NCBI GenBank assembly: GCA_026770615.1
Contig: MU631308.1
Coordinates: 471,272-492,752 of the forward strand
Origin: Pavlovales sp. CCMP2436
Taxonomy: Eukaryota > Haptophyta > Pavlovophyceae > Pavlovales
Reading direction: 5' to 3'
DNA length: 21,481 bases
The notes under the pieces were generated by a model. That model saw only the letters and a list, made by a program, of their open reading frames with translations, was not told the origin of the DNA and searched no databases. Shown piece after piece: positions 1-8,122 of this stretch (within the stretch, counting starts at the first letter, position 1; each line of letters starts with the position of its first letter). Position numbers and translations under genes: made by a program.

Positions 1-245
1 TAGGGAAAAGTGCGTAGGCTGGAAAAGTGCGTAGGCAAAAGTGCGTAGGTTAAAAACCTGTGTAGGCAAAAGTGCGTAAGCTAGAAAAGTGCATTAGCAA
101 AAGTGTGTAGGCTGGAAATATGCGTAGGTAAAAGTGCGTAGGATGGAAAAGTTTGTTGGCAAAAGTGTGTAGGCTGGAAAAGTTCGCAGGTAAAAGTGCG
201 GAGGCTAGAAAGAGCGTAGGCAAAAGTGCGTAGGCTGGAAACTTG
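1..245. repeat. Minisatellite of alternating 15- and 16-bp units
   Basis: About 16 degenerate units with consensus AAAAGTGCGTAGGC alternate between a 15-bp form and a 16-bp form with an extra TG or TA, so the higher-order period is about 31 bp. Units diverge by 1-4 bases. There are no unique spacers, so this is not a CRISPR array, and the unit is not a known telomere repeat. It runs off the left edge, so its true length is unknown. The short minus-strand reading frames across it are products of the periodicity. Confidence 0.9.
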
Positions 246-296
246 TGTGCGGTCTTCTGAACATAGCACATAGCACTTGACAAGAACGACTGTGTC
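246..296 (+). repeat. Dispersed repeat family F, copy 1
   Basis: A ~50-bp segment with core ACATAGCACATAGCA and TTGACAAG, followed by ACGACTGTG. It matches the reverse complement of 17101-17152 with only a few differences. No function is visible. Confidence 0.75.
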
Positions 297-416
297 AGGC
301 AGGTAACGAAACACGGAGAGGGTTATTACGTGACAGATTCGCCGCCAATAGTCACTTTCTTACCAGGGATCTTGGATCGACTGAATATATAAATTGCGTT
401 TATAATTATACCCAAG

Positions 417-487
417 CATATATTAACGGAAGGGGGTTCTGGCTGGCGGTGTGACACATCATCAAGCTCAATAATCATAGCGCTCCT
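417..487 (+). repeat. Dispersed repeat family B (311-bp element), diverged end fragment
   Basis: Matches the end of the family B element in the orientation of the 20689 copy: TATTAA, then GGGGGTTC, GGCTGGCGGT, and an ATAG/CGCTCC box that corresponds to CTTAG/CGCTCC in the other copies. Similarity stops just after this box. The other copies are at 9072-9362, 17707-18017 and 20689-20862. Confidence 0.65.
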
Positions 488-533
488 ACCAAAAGCATAC
501 AGCAAATATGCTGCCACGGGCGGCGCTGTAGTA

Positions 534-704
534 TACAGGGGATCGCGGGCAATAAGAACGGCGGGTTTTGAGGTTGAGGCTGAGTTTCTTAGCAAATTAC
601 ATACAAACAATGGTTAAATTTTGGTTAAAATTACGATTGAAGGGCTATAAGACGAGGCTCAGTTTCTTAACACGACGGTTTCTTATTGCCCGCGATCCCC
701 TGTA
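534..704 (+). mobile_element. MITE family A, copy 1 (171 bp, intact inverted repeats)
   Basis: Near-perfect 25-bp terminal inverted repeats begin TA then CAGGGGATCGCGGGCAATAA on the left and end with the reverse complement then TA on the right. The interior is AT-rich and contains two copies of the box GAGGCTNAGTTTCTTA. There is no room for a transposase, so the element is non-autonomous. TA at both tips suggests a TA target duplication as in Tc1/mariner-type elements (inference). This is one of the best-preserved copies. Confidence 0.92.
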
Positions 705-865
705 CGATCTCACTCCTGAGCTGAAGCCGTCATCACTGAAGGGCGCGGGGATTGGTATTTATTTTTTAGGCTACGACTTACTTACAGGAAGACAGGCAGC
801 AGCAGTCAGGCAAATCTGATGTGTACGGCCGACGAATTCAGCCAGTGATCGCCCAGGTGGCGGGC
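705..865. other. Spacer without a recognised feature
   Basis: Mixed-composition spacer between MITE copy 1 and the minus-strand decayed coding region. Short plus-strand reading frames cross it, but none has recognisable domains. Confidence 0.5.
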
Positions 866-1547
866 CTACGCGGCTTCATGCCACGACCGCGTCTCTTGTC
901 GCTGGTGGTATACGCCCTCAGCCCACTCCTCGGTGCCGTCGTCGTCTACGCCACCGTGTGCCGCGCCGCCGCAACCGATGTTCTCCATACGCGCGCGCGC
1001 TATGATGACCTTTGCGTGTCCACGCAAGGCGCACATACCGATCTCCTGCCGCATCTTCCACAGGAGGGCGGTGCGTGCGAGCTGTTCGGAGAGAGCTCCC
1101 GTGCGCCCTCGCAGTGTGCGTGCGCCCATGCTGGCGAAGTCGGCGACCAGCGTTTCCAAGCCGACCGAAAACTCCCCAAACGCGCCAACTGCGAGAGCAG
1201 TGAACGGGTCGCCGCCTGGGGGGCAGAAGGTCAGCGCGCGGGCCTCCATTGGGCAAATCTGCCCGGCTGGTGTGTGGAAGAAGTCGCGGTCATGAGTTCC
1301 TTGATGCGCTCGCCAGGTAGCGCGTCAGCGCGCCTGCCCACCGCGCCCTGCGGGTACTGCCCGTCGGTGTCCTTGTACCGAGTAGGGCAGAACGCGATGG
1401 TCTTGAGTTTGAATAGCCGCGGGACTGCACGCCCACCCCAATGGTCGTACTCGGAGTAAAAGTCGATCTTCGGCCCGGGTCGCCGGCCGTCTCCGTCCTC
1501 CGATAGTGCCCTGCCCAGCAGGACAGGCCACCCAGCCAGCCACTAAG
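866..1547 (-). pseudogene. Decayed coding fragment, possible tail of a LINE-type reverse transcriptase protein
   Basis: On the minus strand a GC3-rich frame opens after a TAG near 1547 and reads through DFYSEYDHWGGRAVPRLFKL, TIAFCPTRYKD and DALPGERIKELM. Near 1290 it must change frame to continue as DFFHTPAGQICPMEARALTF, DPFTALAVGAFGEFSVGLET and LLWKMRQEIGMCALRGHAKV, ending with a stop at 866. The FxxLAVxxFGxFSxGLxxL stretch, followed by a helical segment ending in WxxRxxIGxxxxRGxAxxI, resembles the domain downstream of the palm in algal LINE-type reverse transcriptases. The catalytic palm itself is not in the window, so this is a suggestion only. The 212-residue plus-strand frame at 821-1459 lies opposite and I regard it as a shadow. 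Confidence 0.45.
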
Positions 1548-2120
1548 GCATTACATGGGAGCCTACCACCACTAGGCCTGCGGATGGGGGTTGCACACCT
1601 CCCCACCTGTCCGCAGGCACGACCCATAACGAGAAGGATGGCTCGCTCCTCCAGTACGCAACCCCTTAGTCCGGCGGCCCGGTCTCCGGGGCGAGAGACT
1701 GTATCTTAAGCCGGGCGTGCGTCCTCGAGGTTTAGAGCCCCTCAGCAAAATTACAACCCCGATCGACCCCCGTTCAGTCGTTGAACATGCTGCTCGGACG
1801 CCGGTTGCACCGGACGCTCAGCGGACTCCGCGTATCTCATTTCTGGGGTGGTTAACCGAGTAGCTTATCTGCGTGCGGTCCTTTGCCCCGCGATCATTAT
1901 GACCCCCCAAGTTGCTCACGCTCTTGGGATCCGATCGGCTCGACTATTGTCTGTCGTGCCGATCGCATACAATTATTAACAAGTATGCGGCCGCATGGTC
2001 GCTGTGTGTCCATATTTCGTTCTCTTGAGCTGAGACTTAGAATGCAGGGTCTCAAGATCTTCTAGAATAATGATCTCATTCTTACGCTGAGCGCACAATA
2101 ACTAATTTGACATACTTAAC
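1548..2120. other. Spacer without a recognised gene
   Basis: Moderately GC-rich to 1740, then AT-richer. No reading frame with domain content, no strong tandem repeat and no copy of the repeat families seen elsewhere was found here. Confidence 0.5.
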
Positions 2121-2515
2121 AAAATGTCAAAGTTAATTCAAGTCATATCCTATTCGCATAGGATTTGGCCAGGTATGACCAATAGGGTGGTGACTAAGTG
2201 CCCCCAGGGCTGTACCAGGGGTGAGTTATGCACATCTATGAGGATACGAAGGCTATCCCAAACGCTCAGAATACGCGGCGAGCCACCAACAATAACCCCG
2301 GCGTGGCGTGCGACACACGCTGCTGGCACGTGCGCCGGACACATGCCAGAATTCGGCCTCATTTTTTGTTTGTTTAGTGATGTCAATAGATTATTATAGA
2401 CCAATAGTATGCCGCATTACCGATCTGATTGAATACTGGGTATTGTCATGCCTTGGCGTCAGCGGCAATGTGTGGTGACCATGGGTCCCCGCCGCACGGT
2501 TTGTCGGCTAAAGCG
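2121..2515 (+). repeat. Dispersed repeat family E, copy 1 (~395 bp)
   Basis: Aligns with 3718-4115 over its whole length. The longest shared run is in GGATTTGGCCAGGTATGACC, followed by AATAG and GTGGTG. Further matches include GGGGNGAGTTANGCACATCT, ACACGCTGCTGGCACGTG, GAATTCGGCC and a final AGCGTGC. The copies differ by many substitutions and small indels. The 91-codon plus-strand frame at 2124-2399 is not conserved in the second copy, so I do not call it a gene. Confidence 0.85.
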
Positions 2516-2532
2516 TGCCGAGTAGCCCCTAT

Positions 2533-2580
2533 TGAATAGTCTATTCAGACACCCCTGACCCCTATTTAGGGTCAGGGGTG
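2533..2580. other. Two adjacent perfect hairpins
   Basis: The first is TGAATAG at 2533-2539 against CTATTCA at 2541-2547. The second is a 12-bp perfect stem, CACCCCTGACCC at 2550-2561 against GGGTCAGGGGTG at 2569-2580, with a 7-base AT-rich loop. No U-tract follows and the genome is eukaryotic, so I do not call a terminator. Confidence 0.85.
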
Positions 2581-2674
2581 GGACCGTTCAGAGCATCGCC
2601 GCCGGCGGCCCGCGGCTCAAGATCAGCTCGCTCCCGACGACCGATACCGGGTGCGGTTTCGCCTCTATTTATGA

Positions 2675-2760
2675 GCTAATGTATATATAGCGGCTCAGCA
2701 TGGTTCAACAGGTGTTGTTCACTCACTGACTTGGTCGAGTAGCTGAAGGCAGACGTCAGG
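2675..2760 (+). repeat. Dispersed repeat family C, copy 1 (TATA-headed)
   Basis: TATATATAG followed by CGGCTCAGCATGGTT, ACAGGTGTTGTTCACTCACT, GACTTGGTCGA and GACGTCAGG. Copies lie at 10985-11056 (plus, inside a Sel1 intron) and 20617-20690 (minus, about 80-150 bases upstream of the zinc-finger ATG). Each copy is headed by an AT-rich TATA-like run. This could be a mobile fragment or a shared promoter block; the sequence alone does not decide. Confidence 0.8.
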
Positions 2761-2774
2761 CTAGAAAAGAAAAC

Positions 2775-2950
2775 ACCTTGCGAGCAATTAAGAAATAACA
2801 GACACGTGGACTTCAGAAACTGAGCCTCACTGCCGGTTAGCCAGAGCTAGATCCGCAATGAAGAAAACGGGCCTCACTGCCATTGGGGGCTTAAGAAACC
2901 CTCAAAAACTGGGCCTCATTCGGATTTACAGCTTTCTTAATGCCCGTCTA
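2775..2950. mobile_element. Degenerate MITE family A copy
   Basis: The left side has GCGAGCAATTAAGAAA against family GCGGGCAATAAGAAA, and the right side TTTCTTAATGCCCG against TTTCTTATTGCCCG, about 170 bp apart as in intact copies. Inside are three spaced versions of the family box (AA)ACTGAGCCTCA at about 2817, 2864 and 2905, as AACTGAGCCTCACTGCC, AACGGGCCTCACTGCC and AACTGGGCCTCATT. The outer TACAGGGG tips are lost. I infer an old, rearranged copy. Confidence 0.55.
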
Positions 2951-3135
2951 TGACCGTAAACACGTGCACTAATAAAATAGTCATAGATTTTGCAGTCGTA
3001 ACTATGAGTCAGATATGTCAAAGTAGTTGTACAGCATTGGTATATTTGATTAAGGAAGTTTAACCTTGTAGAGCTTCCACGCACTAAATGCTCCCATCAC
3101 CGCCTGTTTTGAAATAGAACTTGGGCTAGGGGTAG

Positions 3136-3552
3136 AGTGGCACCTGCTTCTATGCTGCTGAGGGAGGGCACCTGGAGGTGCTGCGGTACGCGCACGAGCA
3201 TGGCTGCCCGTGGAACAGACACACCTACCACTGTGCTGTCGAAGGAGGGCACCTCGAGGTGCTGCGGTACGCGCACGAGCATGGCTGCGAGTGGGACATG
3301 GACACCTACTACTATGCTTCTAAGGGAGGGCACCTCGAGGTGCTGCAGTACGCGCACGAGCACGGCTGCGAGTGGGACAGCGACACCTGCTACGATGCTG
3401 CTGAGGGTGGGCACCTCGAGGCGCTGCGGTACGCACACGAGCACGGCTGCCCGTGGGACTTCAAACGCTGCTTAGCTGTGGCGTTGGCTGGTGAGCTGCC
3501 TGGGCATGCCGAGGTGGTGGAGTACTTGCGCGCTGCGCAGGCAAGCGCATGA
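3136..3552 (+). CDS. Ankyrin-repeat protein, 5' end unclear
   Basis: The frame contains about four 27-residue ankyrin-type units of the form GGHLEVLRYAHEHGCxWDxxTCxxAAE, then a C-terminal cap with HAEVVEYLRAAQ and a TGA stop. Such units are common in protists and act as protein-binding scaffolds; no partner can be named. The frame is closed upstream by TAG at 3133-3135, and no ATG precedes the first repeat (the first in-frame ATG is near 3298). The 5' part is therefore lost, or the exon begins at an acceptor such as GGGGTAG/AGTGGC. The 3' flank passes directly into repeat family D. A close paralogue lies at 5192-5638. Domain identity is sure; the start is not. Confidence 0.8.
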   Translation, partial: SGTCFYAAEGGHLEVLRYAHEHGCPWNRHTYHCAVEGGHLEVLRYAHEHGCEWDMDTYYYASKGGHLEVLQYAHEHGCEWDSDTCYDAAEGGHLEALRYAHEHGCPWDFKRCLAVALAGELPGHAEVVEYLRAAQASA

Positions 3553-3572
3553 GCAGCTGCCGAGTACGTGTG

Positions 3573-3705
3573 TCTGATCAGCCTCAGTGGTGGGTTCGGT
3601 ATCTGTGCGCTCTTCTAAGGTCTCTTGATCAGAGTGTTTTCCCAACGTTTGGATCCTGTTGATACCTCAGACCTGTCAGAAGACGGACGTTTATCTAGAT
3701 ACATA
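3573..3705 (+). repeat. Dispersed repeat family D, copy 1 (diverged)
   Basis: Aligns with 13140-13250: CAGCNNNGGTGGG, GGTATCNGTGNGNTCTNCTA, CAACGNTTGG, TCCNGT and GACGGACGTT. It starts about 20 bases after the first ankyrin gene's stop. Other copies are at 4140-4260 (minus), 7010-7215 (minus) and 13050-13260 (plus). Confidence 0.7.
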
Positions 3706-3717
3706 TAACACTTAATA

Positions 3718-4115
3718 AAATGCTAAAGTTAATTAAAGCGACACTATATCATGTTCGCGCATTGGATTTGGCCAGGTATGACCAATAGAGTGGTGGCAAA
3801 GTGCCCCTAGGGCTGCACCAGGGGCGAGTTAGGCACATCTATGAGGGTAGACGAAGGCTGCCCCAAACGCTTGGAATATGCGGCGAGCAATCAGCATCCC
3901 CGGCGTCGCGTGCGCGATACACGCTGCTGGCACGTGCACCCACATGATCGAATTCGGCCTTCATCATTTTTTTCCCAGTGATTTCAATAGATTTTAACGG
4001 ACCTGCGGGAGGCCGCACCATCAACCTGAGTGAATACGGGATATCTTCATGCCGTGGCGTCTATGGTGATATGCGCGACCGTACCGGTTCCCGTTGCGCT
4101 ACGTTGGCTACAGCG
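3718..4115 (+). repeat. Dispersed repeat family E, copy 2
   Basis: Second copy of the ~395-bp element, aligning with 2121-2515 from AAAATG, AAAGTTAATT through GGATTTGGCCAGGTATGACC to AGCGTGC. The two copies flank the first ankyrin gene in direct orientation. Confidence 0.85.
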
Positions 4116-4139
4116 TGCGTGTAAAAATCTAAAAGTACA

Positions 4140-4260
4140 TTCGTCCCTGCCCTTGGGCCTGACAAGTCTCCACCGGACCCAAGCGTTGAAAATATTCGGA
4201 TCAAGGCACCTTTGCAGCGCACACGGATAGGCCTTCCTCACCACTAGGGCTCTTCAGGTA
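4140..4260 (-). repeat. Dispersed repeat family D, copy 2
   Basis: The minus strand carries CCTATCCGTGTG, AAGGTGCCTTGATCC, then TCAACGCTTGGGTCCGGTGG and AG, ACTTGTCAGG, collinear with 13165-13235. It begins about 25 bases after family E copy 2. Confidence 0.75.
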
Positions 4261-4627
4261 CGCACGACAATCGACTTCTCTCTGACTGATGCGCTGGTAC
4301 TGGCCGCTACTGCCTCTCGCTCGTCTTAAAATAAATGCAGCTCGACTGCGCACATGCCGCACCTGTAGCAGCACATATTACATAATAACTAACACATATC
4401 CTCCAGCAGCCTGTATCCCACAGTGTGCCAAATACCCCCTATTTAAGAGTATATTTATAATTTAAAATAGGGCCAGGGAGCATTACACTCCGCGCAGGTT
4501 GTATACTCCCCCGGGCCATAATATGGGTCCGTCGATTTACCCGCTCCCTGCCGGCTAAAAAGTTAGGACCCAGTCGTCAACTCCAGGTGGTGCGTTTGCG
4601 TAGTTTAATAAATCCCACTTAGACTAT
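4261..4627. other. Spacer without a recognised gene
   Basis: AT-rich in the middle (4370-4475). No coding signal or repeat match was found. Confidence 0.5.
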
Positions 4628-4702
4628 ACTTTATTCCGCTCGAGACCCGTCATCGTCGGATCATAACGACGTCACTCTCGCGAGTGAATTCGCCGTGCCC
4701 AC
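4628..4702 (+). repeat. Dispersed repeat family G, copy 1
   Basis: TTTATTCCGCTCGAGAC, TCATCGTCGG, then CATAACGACGTCACT. Nearly the same block occurs at 11421-11490 inside the second Sel1 intron. No function is visible. Confidence 0.75.
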
Positions 4703-5016
4703 AGGTACCTCCAGCTGCGCTTGTGCGCTGAAGGCCCATCACTGACAAACAATTATATCGTCGAGTTGCCAAAGGTGCCAGAGTCCTCACCAAAGTTGCC
4801 GTCACTGCGTCAATAAAAAATAAGCGTAAACTAATTAATTAATTAAATACATACAAAAAATTGTGATTTGTATAACTTTTGAGCACCCGGCCGTCTACGC
4901 CGCGAGGACCCGGATCCCAGCCATGTCGCGAATCGGAGCTGGTACGGCTGGTGTGTAGGGGAGACTGGTGCTTGCCGGGGTGGCTCCCCGAGCGTGACAT
5001 ATGTATCTCCTTTAAG

Positions 5017-5157
5017 GTAAGCAGATTTGGCCCTCGCGCCCTCGTTCGCCTGGGACAGAGTGCGATCAGGCGGGTCTTCGGAGGAGAAGGGCACACGGCT
5101 CGCCTATGAGGCGCGCGACGGCTCCTAGAGCCTTCTCCCGGTCCCCGGACAATTCAG
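5017..5157 (+). other. Candidate intron 5' of the second ankyrin gene
   Basis: A consensus-like donor AAG/GTAAGC (cut after 5016) and an acceptor CAATTCAG (ends 5157) enclose 141 bases. The upstream segment (~4905-5016) has an open frame reading ESELVRLVCRGDW, then LPGWLPERDICISFK, vaguely F-box-like. That frame ends in phase 0, while the ankyrin frame needs two bases from the preceding exon, so the join does not work for that frame. It works for the frame one base on, which has no clear domain. No ATG was found upstream. Confidence 0.3.
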
Positions 5158-5191
5158 ATGTCCCAAGGCAGCGCGTGTAGGGCATCTCGAG

Positions 5192-5638
5192 ATGCTGCGT
5201 TACGCGCACTTGTACGGCTGCCCGTGGGACATGGACACCTGCGACGGGGCTGCCGAGGAAGGGCACCTCGAGGTGCTGCGGTATGCGCACAAGCACGGCT
5301 GCGGGTGGGACAGCAACACCTGCTGCAATGCTGCCCAGGAAGGGCACCTCGAGGTGCTCCGATACTTGCACGAGCACGGCTACCCGTGGGACAGAGACAC
5401 CTGTTGGCGTGCTGCCAAGGGAGGGCACCTCGAGGTGCTGCGGTACGCGCACGAGCACGGCTGCCCGTGGGACAGAGACACCTGTTGGCGTGCTGCCAAG
5501 GGAGGGCACCTCGAGGTGCTGCGGTACGCGCACGAGCACGGCTGCCCGTGGGACTTTGAAATCTGCTTAGCTGCGGCGATGGCGGGTGGGCATACAGAGG
5601 TGGTGGAGTACTTGCGCGCTGCGCACGCGAGCACATGA
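5192..5638 (+). CDS. Ankyrin-repeat protein, second paralogue
   Basis: A 148-residue frame from ATG 5192 to TGA, with five 27-residue ankyrin-type units (GHLEVLRYAHEHGCPWDRDT then CWRAAK) and a cap with HTEVVEYLRAAHAST. The frame stays open back to TAG at 5126-5128 and already has repeat character before the ATG (KAARVGHLE), so the true start is probably further upstream, perhaps across an intron ending at 5157. The 81-bp units at 5383-5463 and 5464-5544 are identical, a very recent internal duplication. It is similar to 3136-3552 and both end in TGA. The likely role is a cytoplasmic protein-binding scaffold (family knowledge). The long minus-strand frames opposite (5066-5539, 5154-5636) are shadows of the repeat. 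Confidence 0.85.
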   Translation: MLRYAHLYGCPWDMDTCDGAAEEGHLEVLRYAHKHGCGWDSNTCCNAAQEGHLEVLRYLHEHGYPWDRDTCWRAAKGGHLEVLRYAHEHGCPWDRDTCWRAAKGGHLEVLRYAHEHGCPWDFEICLAAAMAGGHTEVVEYLRAAHAST

Positions 5639-5894
5639 ACAGCTGCAGATTGTGCAGATATAATTAGTTATATATATGTATACTGAGGCCTCGCAGCAGG
5701 TGATTGGGCTAGCCCTTAATAAATTGAGTAAAGAAGTACGAATCCTTGCGACCGTATCCTATTCCGACCCACCTGTCTCCAATTTCAACTCTAGATTGAT
5801 AGCTGTTCGAGCGCTTCGAAAGGCTTTATTTGAAGAGACAGCCGTGACCTATTCCAAACCAGTTACTGTATTTATCTTCAACCATAAGGCATAG
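5639..5894. other. AT-rich spacer before a coding island
   Basis: A 72-codon plus-strand frame (5676-5894) ends in TAG exactly where the next GC-rich frame begins in phase. Its composition is AT-rich and it has no recognisable domain, so it is more likely spacer or intron. CATAAGGCATAG at 5883-5894 could serve as a 3' splice site. Confidence 0.35.
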
Positions 5895-6640
5895 ATCGAG
5901 CTGTCGCGCCGCCAAGGGCTCGGGCACAGGCACAAGGGCGGCAGCAAGAACCTTAACGCCGTTGCTGCTCGGCAGGCGCGCAAGGCCGCCGTCGTAAGCA
6001 AGTACGCAGCGTCCGAGCTCGAGGCGGAGGACGTCGGCGTCCCCCACCTCGTCGATTTGGTGCTCGACGAGGTGGTGGTGGACGAGGCGCTCGCGGCGAA
6101 GCGCGCGCTCTCGGCGGCTTCGTCCAAGAAGAGCTACGGTGCGAAGAAGGCGCGCGAAGCTACCGCCGCACGCGCCGCGCACGCCGCGCGCACCGCCGCC
6201 CGTGCGCAGGCAAGGAGGCTACCGAGTGCTCGAAGGTGCCCACCAAGAACTACCGGCGCAAAAAGTTCCCGGGCGATCGACGGACCCGAGGCGGCCGTCG
6301 CCGACATCATGTGCAGGCTTCAAGCATGGTCGCAGGCAAGACCGGCAGCTGCCGCCGAAGCCGTGCGCCTGTGCAAACTGCTCAGCGTGCAAAGCTTCAG
6401 ATGCTCTAGGGCCGGTTGAAGGCGAAGGGCTCGGTGGTCAAGCAAGGCGTGCAGTGCGCGCACGAGGGCAGCGTTCGTCATCTTCGATGGGTATTCCTCG
6501 GATCTTGGCGGGGCAGGCAGGTGGTGGCGACGAGGAGGACGATGACGGAAAGGACGAGGAGGAGGAGGGCGACGAGGACGACAAGGCTGTGCGTCGCACC
6601 GCAGCACGCGGTCAAAACTCCGGTTTCCTGATCCTGTTAG
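5895..6640 (+). pseudogene. Frameshifted coding island, unknown family, basic then acidic
   Basis: A plus-strand frame with strong GC3 bias opens after TAG 5892-5894: IELSRRQGLGHRHKGGSKN, VPHLVDLVLDEVVVDEALAA, then an Ala/Lys/Arg-rich stretch to about 6210. Coherent coding then moves between frames: KEATECSKVPTKNYRRKKFP, EAAVADIMCR, FKHGRRQ with a cysteine cluster CACANCSACK, KGSVVKQGVQCAHEGSV, VIFDGYSSDLGG, and an acidic run near 6525-6585 (EEDDDGKDEEEEGDEDD). At least four frame changes are needed. The cluster could bind zinc (inference). I do not recognise the family. Either the gene is decayed or the assembly has several indels here. Confidence 0.45.
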
Positions 6641-6737
6641 TTGAACTCCCATGCACACTATCTATCATAAGGTCACTTTTGCAAAATATAAGCGGCGATT
6701 ACTGTTGAAAAATGGTGGCTGATAAAAACTGTTACAT

Positions 6738-6907
6738 TACAGGGGATCGCAGGCAATAAGAAACCGTCGTGTTAAGAAACTGAGCCTTTTATTTTGCATT
6801 GTTTGCATGTAATTTAAGCAAATTTAAGCATTGTTTGTATGTAATTAGCTAAAAAACTCAGCCTCAGCCTCAAAAAGCGCCGTTTTTATTGCCCGCGATC
6901 CCTTGTA
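6738..6907 (-). mobile_element. MITE family A, copy 2
   Basis: TACAGGGGATCGCAGGCAAT at the left and ATTGCCCGCGATCCCTTGTA at the right, TA at both tips, 170 bp. The interior is in reverse orientation relative to copy 1 (AAGAAACTGAGCC near the left end). An internal ~20-bp duplication of AATTTAAGCA/GCATTGTTTG-type sequence is visible around 6795-6845. Confidence 0.9.
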
Positions 6908-7009
6908 TGCATACATTTTTATGAGTACAACCCTAACAGTTTGAGATGCCATCTACAAAACCGTGCAACCATGTCAACGTGCGTGTTTGAGATTATAGAT
7001 GACGTTCCG

Positions 7010-7215
7010 CTCCCAAGGTCTCTCCACCGGACTCAAGCACTAATAAACCTCGGTCGGGCTAAGGAATCCAATATTGCTCAAGCCCACGTATACCGCCCAA
7101 CAGCTGAATTTGGCTTTGTGAAAAAAGATGGATGGAGGCATTGCCGGTGTCCCACTTCCGCGTTTGCAACGCGGCGTTGCGCCTGTAATGGCACAGCCAC
7201 CATGCAGATGTTATT
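7010..7215 (-). repeat. Dispersed repeat family D, copy 3
   Basis: The minus strand reads CAGGCGCAACGCCGCGTTGC, AAACGCGGAAG, ATGCCTCC, ATTCAGC, GGCGGTATACGTG and GCTTGAGTCCGGTGGAG. It is collinear with 13062-13222 on the plus strand over about 160 bp. The plus-strand frame at 6941-7234 crosses it and is not conserved. Confidence 0.8.
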
Positions 7216-8122
7216 GCCTGTTCTCACCTCATAAAAATGCGCAGCTTAAGGTTCTCGAGCTCGGAGTTAATAAATCATAAGGCGGAGTGATATAGAAAAC
7301 GCTTCATTGCAAGTATTTATGTTATGTTATGTTATGTTATGATGCCACTTCTACCGCTGGGGCGCAGTTTTTGCGTCCAAGTGGCCCCGGGTGTCAGCGT
7401 CTGAGCGTCACTCTGTTGGGTTTTAGCGTCACCTTGCGATGATATCAAAACGCTGACTGAGATTCAAAGCTGGCGATTTCGTTTCGGGTTTGGTCGAAGA
7501 TAAGTTTCACTGCGGTGTCTCGCCCAGGATACGTATCATGCATTTTTATTTTCTAAAAAATTCTTGAGGCCCACGAAAATTATGTAAACATATAAAATCA
7601 AATACAAAAATTAGTGATTGCTGACGACGTTCTCTACATTGCACTCGCCATACATTTCCGGTATGTTTTTCCCACGTGGTGGGTAGAGGTACGGGGAAAT
7701 GGTCTCAAAAAGAAGAAGAGCGTTTAGATTGATAACTACGTTTTAGTCTATAAGCGTAGGTTGGGGGGGAGGGGGGGGGTGGAAGGTGGGTCGGGCACGT
7801 GTTTTAACGAAGAGGAGTGAAGGCTCAGAAATGAGGATTCAGCATTTAATAAAATTGCGCAGACCTCGTCATCAGCTCCTCGATGGCGCCTTTGACAGTC
7901 AATAAACCGCCTTAGTTTCCAACAGCATATCTGCAGCATTTATCTTTACCCGCGTAAGAAAATTATCTCTAGAGACCTCCCGAGGAACCAAGAGATATTT
8001 ATGTATTCTTTTCTCACGCTATGTATTCTTTTCTCACGCGAAAAAAGTCACCCAAAAAATCATCGCGTGAATCCAAAAAAGGCCTAAAAAAACCCTTTGC
8101 GTAAACGCGAAATGTTCCTAAA
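7216..8122. other. AT-rich spacer with small simple repeats
   Basis: No gene seen. It holds a TTATG pentamer repeat at about 7317-7341, a G-rich block at 7759-7795, and a 20-bp direct duplication ATGTATTCTTTTCTCACGC(T/G) at 8001-8020 and 8021-8040. Confidence 0.6.
7759..7795 (+). other. G-rich block fitting a G-quadruplex motif
   Basis: Runs of 7, 9, 3 and 3 G separated by loops of 1-7 bases satisfy the usual G3+N1-7 pattern. The structure is inferred from the motif only. Confidence 0.6.

Noticed and set aside
534..704. hAT-type assignment based on the CAGGGG tip
   Set aside because: No 8-bp target duplication is found on either side of any copy; TA at both tips fits better.
2550..2580. Bacterial-type terminator
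   Set aside because: The stem is perfect but there is no T-tract, no upstream gene on that strand, and the DNA is eukaryotic.
5066..5636. Minus-strand frames opposite the second ankyrin gene
   Set aside because: Shadows of the 81-bp ankyrin unit; the plus strand encodes the recognisable repeat.
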